DNA of 64,000 nucleotides from JAWKHR01 sp041394725 (GTDB taxonomy: Bacteria > Acidobacteriota > Vicinamibacteria > Vicinamibacterales > SCN-69-37): contig JAWKHR010000008.1 of NCBI GenBank assembly GCA_041394725.1, positions 124,001 to 188,000 of the forward strand. The letters run 5' to 3'. This document shows, in pieces, positions 16,185 to 23,557 of this stretch. The stretch's first letter is position 1, and each line of letters opens with the position of its first letter. The notes beneath the pieces are model-generated. The model was not told the DNA's origin, searched no databases, and saw only the letters and a program-made list of their open reading frames with translations. The position numbers and the translations under genes were made by a program.

Positions 16185-16931
16185 ATGTCGAGAATCGCGC
16201 GGCTGATCGTTCGGCTGTATCCGGCGGAGTGGCGCGACCGGCATGCGGCGGCGATGCTGGCGATGCTCGAGCAGGATCGCGTCCGCGCCGCCGATCTCCT
16301 CGATCTGCTGCGGGGCGCGCTCGGCGAGCGGGGTGTGTGGCGATGGCCGATGGCCGTCGTTCGCCGGGTCGGCGCGGCGTATCTCGCCTGCGCGCTGACG
16401 ATGGCGGGCGGGTGGCTTGTCGTCTTCATCGGCCGCGGGCTCGTGCGCGCGGGGCTGGCCGGGGTCTGGATCGACATCGGCCGCCTGTCGGCCGATCTCT
16501 CGCGCATCGATTCGGGTCCGCTCGCCCGCGCGCTGCCCGTGGTCGGCGTCCTGGGGTTCACGCTGATCCTGATCACCGCGGCGCCGGTGCTCGCCGTGCT
16601 CGCGGGCGTCAGGCTCTGGTCAGGCCGGCCGCTGCGACTCTGGGGCGGACTCGTCTGCGCGGCCTCGGCCGCGTGGTGGCTCCACGACATGGCCTGGACG
16701 GATTTCTGGCGCCACGGCCCGACCCTGATCCAGGCCGCCAACGAGTGGCTGTCGGTATCGCCGTATCTCGGCGGCGCCTTCGTCGGCGGCTGGTTCCTGT
16801 TCGGGCGGCGTTCGACTGCCTCCGCCGTGCCCCCGGACGCCGAGCGCCTGACGCCGAGCGCCGAACGCCGAGCCAATCATGATCGCCTGGGCCCGCATCC
16901 TCCTCCGTCTCTACCCGCGCTCCTGGCGTGA
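16185..16931 (+). CDS. membrane protein, paralogue 1 of a pair after padR
   Basis: 248 residues, family not recognised. The N-terminus MSRIARLIVRLYPAEWRDRH followed by AAAMLAMLEQDRVRAADLLDLLRGAL is closely mirrored in the next gene, so the two are paralogues with a common cytoplasmic head. Then come four to five hydrophobic segments. The start is the ATG at 16185, with AGGGAG upstream. The last ~35 residues are repeat-encoded (PPDAERLTPSAERR) and overlap the next gene by 53 nt in another frame. Its position after padR suggests an operon. Confidence 0.7.
   Translation: MSRIARLIVRLYPAEWRDRHAAAMLAMLEQDRVRAADLLDLLRGALGERGVWRWPMAVVRRVGAAYLACALTMAGGWLVVFIGRGLVRAGLAGVWIDIGRLSADLSRIDSGPLARALPVVGVLGFTLILITAAPVLAVLAGVRLWSGRPLRLWGGLVCAASAAWWLHDMAWTDFWRHGPTLIQAANEWLSVSPYLGGAFVGGWFLFGRRSTASAVPPDAERLTPSAERRANHDRLGPHPPPSLPALLA
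16845..16875. repeat. GCCGAGCGCC-type repeat overlapping two genes
   Basis: CGCCGAGCGCCTGACGCCGAGCGCCGAACGCCGAG spans the end of the first membrane-protein gene just before the start of the second. It belongs to the same family as the blocks at 12.1, 17.6 and 37.9 kb. Confidence 0.6.
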
Positions 16932-17523
16932 GCGCTACGGCGCGGAGATGGCCGTCCTGCTCGAGGACGTCCCGCCGCGCGCGCGGGATCTCGTCGACCT
17001 CGCGATCGGCTGCGCCGGGGCGTGGCTGCACCGCACGGAACTGGGTGAAACGGTCAAGTGGATGGTCCGCCTGGTCACGGCGATTGTCGTGCTGGTCGGA
17101 CCGGCGTTCGTGCTGGGGCGCGTCGCGCGGAGCTTCGGACTCGCCGGCGGTGCGACCTTGGCTGAGGTCAGCCAGTGGCTGTTCGTTGCCTGCGCCGCCA
17201 GGATTTTCTGGTGGACGAGGGGGCAGAGCGTGGAGGACGTCGAGGCGCGCATGCGCGAAGGCTGGATTCCGCGTCACCAGGTCGCCTGGTGGAGAGCACT
17301 GGCGTTCCTGACCGCGACGCTGTTCTTCACCACCGACGAGTCGATTCCCCAGGCCGAGTCGCTGCTGAGTATCTTCGGCGTGGTCTTCGCGCCGCAGGCG
17401 ATGGTGCCGTGGTGGGTAGATTCTTTTGTCCCGAAACCCTGGATCCTGAAGCGCCGAATCCGCCCCAGCCGCCCGCCCGCCGGCCCTGTTCCGCCGGGAG
17501 CCGAACGCCGAGAGCCGAAGTAA
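16879..17523 (+). CDS. membrane protein, paralogue 2 of a pair after padR
   Basis: 214 residues, family not recognised. It opens MIAWARILLRLYPRSWRERYG and AEMAVLLEDVPPRARDLVDLAIGCAGA, the same head as its neighbour (RLYP, W-R-x-R, LLED, DLxDL), then has four hydrophobic segments. The head resembles the cytoplasmic start of some acidobacterial permeases, so a membrane sensor or permease-accessory role is possible. The C-terminal ~20 residues (SRPPAGPVPPGAERREPK) run into repeat DNA. The gene overlaps the previous one by 53 nt. Confidence 0.7.
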   Translation: MIAWARILLRLYPRSWRERYGAEMAVLLEDVPPRARDLVDLAIGCAGAWLHRTELGETVKWMVRLVTAIVVLVGPAFVLGRVARSFGLAGGATLAEVSQWLFVACAARIFWWTRGQSVEDVEARMREGWIPRHQVAWWRALAFLTATLFFTTDESIPQAESLLSIFGVVFAPQAMVPWWVDSFVPKPWILKRRIRPSRPPAGPVPPGAERREPK

Positions 17524-17597
17524 CCGCCCAGCCGAGCGCCGAGGGCCGGCGCGCTCCGGCCGCCGGTCCGCAAGGCCGAACCCGCCGAGCCCCGAAC

Positions 17598-17706
17598 GCC
17601 GAGCGCCGACGCGATCGCCCGCCGGCCGAGCGCCGACGTGATCGCCCGCCGGCCGAGCGCCGACGCGATCGCCCCCCGGGCCGAGCGCCGACGCGATCGC
17701 CCCGCC
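17598..17706. repeat. 27-bp tandem repeat, four units
   Basis: Four units of GCCGAGCGCCGACGCGATCG plus CCCGCCG at 17598, 17625, 17652 and 17680, with one C/T change in unit 2 and one extra base in unit 3. CAGTGCCCAGTGCCC units follow to 17735. The whole 17524-17740 interval is repeat DNA just upstream of the M28 peptidase promoter. Confidence 0.85.
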
Positions 17707-17737
17707 CAGTGCCCAGTGCCCAACGCCCAGTGCCTGC

Positions 17738-17743
17738 TATGAT
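17738..17743 (+). promoter_or_regulatory. candidate -10 element (TATGAT) of the M28 peptidase gene
   Basis: TATGAT lies directly after the repeat block, 27 nt before the ATG; GGAGGA at 17757 is the ribosome binding site. Any -35 would lie in repeat DNA. Confidence 0.4.
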
Positions 17744-17770
17744 CCCCCCGTCTCCCGGAGGATCCCCGAA

Positions 17771-19465
17771 ATGAAGCGCTTTGCCACCCTCACCCTCACG
17801 AGCACCGCGGCCATCGTCGCGCTCGTGGCCGCCGCGATGTCCGGATCGATCGCCGCGCAGTCGGCCGAACGCGTGGACACGGCCGCCATCGCGAAGATCC
17901 GCGACGAGGGCCTGAACCGCTCGCAGGTGATGGATACGATGTTCTGGCTGACGGACCGCTACGGGCCGCGCCTCACCGGGTCGAAGGAATTCGAGGAGGC
18001 GGGCGACTGGGCCGTCGAGCGGCTGAAGTCCTACGGCGTCCAGAACGTCCGCAAGGAGCGCTTCGAGTTCGGCAACGGCTGGTCGCTGCAGAAGTTCCAC
18101 GCGACGATGGTGGAACCGCGGGTGATGCCGATCATCGGCGCGGTGAAGGCGTGGACACCCGGCACGAACGGCACGTTCACCGCCGATGTGGTGCGACCCG
18201 AGATCACGAACGAGGCGGACGCGGCGAAGTACCGCGGCCAGCTCAGGGGCAAGATCGTCCTCACCCAGCCGGCGCGTGAGGTGCGGATGCTCGAGTACGG
18301 CGACGGCACCGTGCTCCGCTACGACAACGACAACGGCAAGTGGCGCGAGGAAGCGCTCTCGATGCCCGCGCCGCGCGGCGCGCGCGGCGGCGGGGAGGCG
18401 GTGCGGCGCGTGGCGGTGGCGGCCGGGCCGGGGGCGGCGGGCCGTGGCGGCGCCGCGGAGTGCGGCGGCGCCGGGCGTGGCGGGCGCGGCTCGGGATTCA
18501 ACGTCAACGAGTTCTACAAGAGCGAGGGCGTGCTCGCGCTCTTCGACCGCGGCAGCAACAGCGACATGGCCAGCGGCGGCAGCGACCTGACCTGGCAGCA
18601 GCAGCACACCGACGGCGGCACGTTCGCCGTGCAGTCGGGCGGCCGCGCGAGCGACGAGCCCGGCAGCGGCCTGCCGCAGGTCACGCTCGCCGTCGAGCAC
18701 TACAACCGCATGGTGCGGCTGCTCGACCACGACCAGCCCGTGAAGGTCGAGCTCCAGGTCGAGACCGAGTTCCGTCCCGAGACCCAGCCGAACGGGTTCA
18801 ACATCCTCGGCGAGATTCCCGGCACCGACAAGGCCGACGAGCTGGTCATCATCGGCGCGCACTTCGACTCGTGGCAGGGCGCGACCGGCGCCACCGACAA
18901 CGCGTCCGGCTCGGCCGCGATGATGGAGGCCCTGCGCATCATCCAGGCGACCGGCCTCCGGCCGCGCCGCACGATCCGCATTGCGCTCTGGGGCGCGGAG
19001 GAGGGCGGCCTCGTCGGGTCGCGCACCTACGTCCGGGAGCACCTCGGCACGCGCGACGAGCCGAAGCCCGAGTACGCGAAGGTCTCGGCCTACTTCAACA
19101 TCGACAACGGCACGGGCCCGATCCGCGGGATCTGGATGCAGGAGAACGACGCGGTGCGCCCGATCTTCGCCGCGTGGATCGCGCCGCTCAAGGACCTCGA
19201 CGTGACCATCCTCGGCCCGCGGTCGGTCGGCAGCACCGACCATGCGTCGTTCGACTCGGTCGGCGTCCCGGGCTTCCAGTTCGTGCAGGAGCGCTACGAG
19301 TACAACTCGCGCACGCACCACACGAACATGGACTTCCTCGACCGCGTCCAGCCCGACGACATGAAGCTCACCGCGACCGTCGCGGCGGTGTTCGCGTGGG
19401 AGGCCGCCAACCGCGACCAGATGCTGCCGCGCAAGCCGGCCCCGGCCGGCGGCGGCCGGCCGTAG
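17771..19465 (+). CDS. M28 family zinc metallopeptidase, secreted
   Basis: 564 residues with a signal peptide ending near AIAAQSA. An inserted PA-type domain (residues ~130-300) carries a Gly/Arg/Ala-rich low-complexity stretch. The peptidase domain has the zinc ligands of clan MH: IIGAHFDSWQ (His), GATDNASGSAA (bridging Asp), WGAEEGGLVGS (Glu-Glu), YFNIDNGTG (Asp) and GSTDHASFDSVG (His). The set is complete, so an active aminopeptidase or carboxypeptidase is expected. GGAGGA precedes the ATG. Likely role: peptide scavenging outside the cytoplasm. Confidence 0.92.
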   Translation: MKRFATLTLTSTAAIVALVAAAMSGSIAAQSAERVDTAAIAKIRDEGLNRSQVMDTMFWLTDRYGPRLTGSKEFEEAGDWAVERLKSYGVQNVRKERFEFGNGWSLQKFHATMVEPRVMPIIGAVKAWTPGTNGTFTADVVRPEITNEADAAKYRGQLRGKIVLTQPAREVRMLEYGDGTVLRYDNDNGKWREEALSMPAPRGARGGGEAVRRVAVAAGPGAAGRGGAAECGGAGRGGRGSGFNVNEFYKSEGVLALFDRGSNSDMASGGSDLTWQQQHTDGGTFAVQSGGRASDEPGSGLPQVTLAVEHYNRMVRLLDHDQPVKVELQVETEFRPETQPNGFNILGEIPGTDKADELVIIGAHFDSWQGATGATDNASGSAAMMEALRIIQATGLRPRRTIRIALWGAEEGGLVGSRTYVREHLGTRDEPKPEYAKVSAYFNIDNGTGPIRGIWMQENDAVRPIFAAWIAPLKDLDVTILGPRSVGSTDHASFDSVGVPGFQFVQERYEYNSRTHHTNMDFLDRVQPDDMKLTATVAAVFAWEAANRDQMLPRKPAPAGGGRP

Positions 19466-19486
19466 GCCGGGGACGCCGAGGCGTCG

Positions 19487-19939
19487 ATGCCGTCGCGCCA
19501 GCTGCTCGCGTTCCAGATCGGGTGCTGGGCGGCGCTCGTGTCCGCCGCCGTGCACCTGGCCGGTCACATCATCGGGCCTCAGCCGACGACGCCGGCCGAG
19601 GCGACGGTGCTCCAGGTGGCATCGAACGTCGTCCTGCAGCTGCCCGGCGCCTCCCGCTCGCTGATGGACCTGTTCTCGGGTTTCAGCCTGGCGCTCGCGC
19701 TCTTCCTGGCGTTCTGGGGCGGCCTCGGCCTGATGCTGGCGCGCCGGGCCCGCCACGACGGCCCGCTGATGTACGCCGTCGCCCGCACCATGGCCGGCGC
19801 CGCGGTCATCCTCCTGGTCATCTCGCTCACCGACTGGTTCATCGTGCCCAGCGTGTGCATCGCGATGATGGCGATCTCGTTCGCGGTCGCGGCGGTCAGG
19901 GCGCCGGACATGGGGTCAGGTCTTGGATCGCAGCCTTGA
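19487..19939 (+). CDS. small membrane protein of unknown function
   Basis: 150 residues with four hydrophobic segments (~8-30, 60-80, 95-115, 118-138); family not recognised. A pattern of FQIGCWAALVSAAVHLAGH and LMDLFSGFSLALALF suggests a four-helix bundle. The final nine residues, MGSGLGSQP, are encoded by the left arm of a 129-bp palindromic element, and the same nine residues occur near the end of the convergent protein. The original C-terminus was therefore probably replaced. Confidence 0.72.
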   Translation: MPSRQLLAFQIGCWAALVSAAVHLAGHIIGPQPTTPAEATVLQVASNVVLQLPGASRSLMDLFSGFSLALALFLAFWGGLGLMLARRARHDGPLMYAVARTMAGAAVILLVISLTDWFIVPSVCIAMMAISFAVAAVRAPDMGSGLGSQP

Positions 19940-20038
19940 CGGGCGCGCGCTGACGAAAATGTAGGTTGCGTCGGGTCGGTGACCGACAATTTCGTCAGCG
20001 GCCGCCCGTCGAGGCTGCGATCCAAGACCTGACCCCAT
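19910..20038. mobile_element. 129-bp palindromic MITE/REPIN-like element
   Basis: Perfect 26-bp terminal inverted repeats, ATGGGGTCAGGTCTTGGATC plus GCAGCC at 19910-19935 and the complement at 20013-20038. Imperfect pairing continues inward (TGACGGGC, CTGACGAAA) to a loop near 19970. It sits where two genes converge and supplies the last codons of both. The sequence is unrelated to the GACACCGGGAGTC REPIN. No transposase lies inside. Confidence 0.85.
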
Positions 20039-23000
20039 CTCCCGCAGCCTCCGCAGGTCCACCTTGCCGGTGCCGAGTGTCGGGATCGTGGCGATCGGCA
20101 CCAGGCTGTCTCGGCGCGGAAGCCACAGCTTCGGCAGCGACGTCGCGTTGAGCCGGTCCCACAACTCCGCCGGCGTGACTCCGGGACACGCGTAGAACGC
20201 CACGAGCCGCTCCCCGCGCGCGTCGTCCGACACCGCGGTCACCGCGCTGCACGCCTCGCCCAACACCTCGTTGATGGCGTCCTCGACCCGCAGGTGCGGC
20301 ACCATCTCGCCGCCGATCTTGCTGAACCGCGAGAGACGGTCCGTGATGAAGATGAAGCCGTCCTCGTCGATCCGCGCCAGGTCGCCTGTCACGTACCAGC
20401 CGTCCCGGATCACCTCCGCGGTGCGACCGGGGTCGTCCAGGTACCCGAGCATCAGGTTCGGCCCGCGCACGAGCAGCAGGCCCTCCTGCCCGACGATCGG
20501 CCCCTCTCCGGTCTCGCGATCCACGACCATCGCCGATACGCCCGGGACCGGATGGCCCACCGATCCGGCCTTCGTCCCGGTCTGCGGCGCCTCCGGATCC
20601 GCGACGTCCGGCCGGTTGACGGCCACGACCGGCGACATCTCGGTGCACCCGTAGCCTTCCATCAGGGACACGCCGAAGGCCTGCCGGAACGCGGCGGCCA
20701 CGGGCTCGCGCAGCTTCTCCGCGCCGACGATGGCGTACTTCAGCGTCCCGAACTGCTCCGGCGTGATGCGCCGGACGTACGCCTGGCAGAACGTCGGCGT
20801 GCTGATCAGCATGGTCGCGCGGTGCTCGGCGGCGAGTTCGCCGATGCGCTTCGCGTCCATCGGGTTCGGGTGATAGATGACGCGCGCGCCCTGGAGCAGG
20901 GGGAACCACAGCGTGCCCGTCAGGCCGAACGAGTGGAAGAACGGCAGGACGCCGATGAAGCCGTCCGCGGTCGTCATCGGGAAGATCTGCGCCAGCGCGT
21001 CCGTGTTGGCGAGGATGCCGGCGTGCGAGATCATCACGCCCTTCGGCTGGCCCGTGCTGCCGCTCGAGAACACGATGGTGGCGACCGCCCGGTCGGAAGG
21101 CACGGCCGGATCGGCGCCCGCGTCCACGCGATGGCGTCGGCCGAGCCAGGACAGCGGCGCGAGGCGCGCGAGCGCGATCGCGCGCAGCCGCGCGGCGGCG
21201 CCGAACTGGCGTCGAAGATCCTCGAGGTACACGAAGCCGGGCCGCGCCGACACGCCCGCCTTGTCCAGAAATGTCCGTGACGTGACGATCGTGCGCAACC
21301 CGGCCTGCGCGATGGCGGCGTCGAGCGCCTCGGGACCCACCGTGAAGTTCAGGTTCACCGGCACGCGACCCGCGCCGAGCACCGCGATGTTGGCGAGCGC
21401 ACCGCCCACCGACGCCGGCAGCAGCAGCCCGATGCGGGGCTCCCCGGGCGCCCGGCGCGCGATCGCCTCGCCCATGAGGAGCGACGCGGCCATCGCGCGT
21501 CCGTAGGTCAGCCGCTGGCCGGTGCTGTCGGCCATCGCCGGCGCGCCCCAGCGCCGGCGGGCCATGCGGTAGAACTCGGTGTGCAGCCGGGCCGTCGGCG
21601 GGCGACGCCCGGCGACCGTGTCGGATCCCAGTTCCATGATGGCCTGTCGCACCTCGAGGGCCGTGGCGGTGGACGGCAGCGGCGCGCCCCACGCGACCGT
21701 GACAGGGTAGGGCAGACGCTCCGGCCGTTTCCACAGGAACCGCTCGCGCTTGAAACTGAAGATGCTGCCCCAGACGCGGTCCAGGTAGACGGGCACGATC
21801 GGCACGTCGAGCCCCGCGACGATGCGCTCGAAGCCGCGCTTGAAGGGGAGCAGGTTGCCCGTCCGGCTGACCGCGCCCTCGGCGAAGATGCAGACCACGT
21901 GGCCCGCCTCGAGCTCGGCGCGGGCCCGCGCGATGGCGTCGGCGACGCCGCGGCGGCGGCCCGTCTCGACCGGAATCGCGTGCATCCGCGTCAGCAGCGC
22001 GTGCAGTCCGGGTCTGCGGAAGTACGGCCCGAACACCAGGAAGCGCACGAACCGCTGGATGGTCGCGCCCACCAGCGCGCCGTCGACGAGCGAGACGTGG
22101 TTCGCGACGATGAGCGCCGGTCCGCGCTCCGGCACGTTCGGCCGCCCGACGATCCGGATGCGGTAGATCGTGTGGGTCAGCCCCCAGAGCACGAACCGCA
22201 CGAAGAAGTCCGGCACCTTCGCGAGCACGTAGACGTTCGACGCGAGCGTGAACGCCGCCACGACCGCGAGCAGCTGGCGAATCGACAGACCGGCCGCGTC
22301 CGACGCCCAGAGCACCGCCGACGCGAGCAGGATGCCGATCGTGTTCAGGAAGCCGGTCGTGCCGAGCACCCGGCCCTTCTCGTCCTCGGCGGGCCGGTGC
22401 TGCACGAGCGCGTTCAGGGGCACCGCGAAGAACCCGCCGGCCACGCCCAGCGCGCCGAGCACGAGCGCCGCGCCCCCGTACGACGCGGCTCCGGCGAAGG
22501 CCAGGCTGAACACGCCCAGGCCGAACGAGCCGAGGGGCACGAGCCCGAGCTCGATCTTCCGGCCCGAGAGCCGCCCGGCCAGCAGGCTGCCGGCCGCGAT
22601 GCCGATGGCGAGCGGCGTGTAGAGCCGCGTGGACGCCGCATCGCCGACGCCGAGCGCCTCGCGTCCGAACGGAATCAGCGCCATCTGCAGCAGCGCGCCC
22701 AGGAACCAGAAGTACGAGAGGCCCACGATGGTCAGGCGCAGCGTGCGGTCGGGCCACACGCGGCGCACGCCGCGTCCGATCTCGTGCCAGGGGTCGAGCG
22801 CGAAGCGCCGGTCCGGTCTCGCGGCGGGCACGGCCGGAATGCGCAGGCTGGTCAGCAGCCCCGCGACCGCGATCGCGACCAGCACGGCAGCCAGTCGCCA
22901 CGGCGTGTCCCGCCAGGCGTCGAACAGCGCGCCGCCGGCGCCCGTGCCCAGCACGATCGCCGCGAACGTGCTCATCTCCAGCAGGCCGTTCGCGCGTGAG

Positions 23001-23413
23001 AGGTCGCGCGCCGGCAGCAGTTCGGGCACGATCCCGTACTTTGCCGGGCTGAAGAACGTCGACTGTGCCGCCATCAGGAAGAGGACGACGAGGAGCAGGT
23101 CGAGCCGCGACGTCACGAGCGCCGGCACCGCGAGCGCCATCGCGACGACCTCCAGGCCCTTGGTGACGACCAGCACGCGGTGCTTGCCGTGGCGGTCCGC
23201 CAGGTGTCCCGCCCACCCCGAGAACAGCAGGAACGGCAGGACGAACACGGCGCCCACCGCGGCCGCGCCGCGTTCGAGGCCGAGCGCGTCCACGGCCACG
23301 AGCGACACGGCGATCCGGAACACGTTGTCGTTGAACGCGCCGAGGAACTGCGTCCACAGGAACGCCTGGAGTCCGGGACGCGCGAGGGTCGAGCGGTAGC
23401 TGCCGGCGGTCAT
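19916..23413 (-). CDS. MFS transporter - acyltransferase - acyl-ACP synthetase fusion (LplT-Aas type)
   Basis: 1165 residues in three parts. Residues 1-420: MFS transporter related to the lysophospholipid flippase LplT (QFLGAFNDNVFRIAVSL, GHLADRHGKHRV). Residues ~425-620: PlsC-type acyltransferase with NHVSLVDG (HX4D, ~441) and FAEGAVSRTGN. Residues ~640-1125: AMP-binding domain with FSSGSTGQPKGV (~784), YGCTEMSP and WYVTGDLARIDEDG. This matches enzymes that import and re-acylate lysophospholipids. The last ~40 residues are read through a 129-bp palindrome and are probably not native. GGGAGGA precedes the ATG. Confidence 0.92.
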   Translation of the reverse strand: MTAGSYRSTLARPGLQAFLWTQFLGAFNDNVFRIAVSLVAVDALGLERGAAAVGAVFVLPFLLFSGWAGHLADRHGKHRVLVVTKGLEVVAMALAVPALVTSRLDLLLVVLFLMAAQSTFFSPAKYGIVPELLPARDLSRANGLLEMSTFAAIVLGTGAGGALFDAWRDTPWRLAAVLVAIAVAGLLTSLRIPAVPAARPDRRFALDPWHEIGRGVRRVWPDRTLRLTIVGLSYFWFLGALLQMALIPFGREALGVGDAASTRLYTPLAIGIAAGSLLAGRLSGRKIELGLVPLGSFGLGVFSLAFAGAASYGGAALVLGALGVAGGFFAVPLNALVQHRPAEDEKGRVLGTTGFLNTIGILLASAVLWASDAAGLSIRQLLAVVAAFTLASNVYVLAKVPDFFVRFVLWGLTHTIYRIRIVGRPNVPERGPALIVANHVSLVDGALVGATIQRFVRFLVFGPYFRRPGLHALLTRMHAIPVETGRRRGVADAIARARAELEAGHVVCIFAEGAVSRTGNLLPFKRGFERIVAGLDVPIVPVYLDRVWGSIFSFKRERFLWKRPERLPYPVTVAWGAPLPSTATALEVRQAIMELGSDTVAGRRPPTARLHTEFYRMARRRWGAPAMADSTGQRLTYGRAMAASLLMGEAIARRAPGEPRIGLLLPASVGGALANIAVLGAGRVPVNLNFTVGPEALDAAIAQAGLRTIVTSRTFLDKAGVSARPGFVYLEDLRRQFGAAARLRAIALARLAPLSWLGRRHRVDAGADPAVPSDRAVATIVFSSGSTGQPKGVMISHAGILANTDALAQIFPMTTADGFIGVLPFFHSFGLTGTLWFPLLQGARVIYHPNPMDAKRIGELAAEHRATMLISTPTFCQAYVRRITPEQFGTLKYAIVGAEKLREPVAAAFRQAFGVSLMEGYGCTEMSPVVAVNRPDVADPEAPQTGTKAGSVGHPVPGVSAMVVDRETGEGPIVGQEGLLLVRGPNLMLGYLDDPGRTAEVIRDGWYVTGDLARIDEDGFIFITDRLSRFSKIGGEMVPHLRVEDAINEVLGEACSAVTAVSDDARGERLVAFYACPGVTPAELWDRLNATSLPKLWLPRRDSLVPIATIPTLGTGKVDLRRLREMGSGLGSQPRRAAADEIVGHRPDATYIFVSARPSRLRSKT

Positions 23414-23557
23414 GGAAGACGTCCTCCCTGCCGCACGACGATAGAGGCCGGCGTGGTCCCGTGTCCTGAGCCGCGGCCTCAGGAATCGTGAGAAAGGCTG
23501 ACGGGCGCCGGAGCCCGGGATTTCGGGCCGGAACGCGCGACGCCGGGCCGGAACGCG

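Noticed and set aside
17611..17699. GCGATCGC octamers as a HIP1-like genome signature
   Set aside because: The octamers recur only because the 27-bp unit containing them is tandemly repeated.
17598..17706. Possible CRISPR array
   Set aside because: Units are directly adjacent, with no spacers of constant length; no cas gene is present. The same holds for the 32-bp repeats at 39955.
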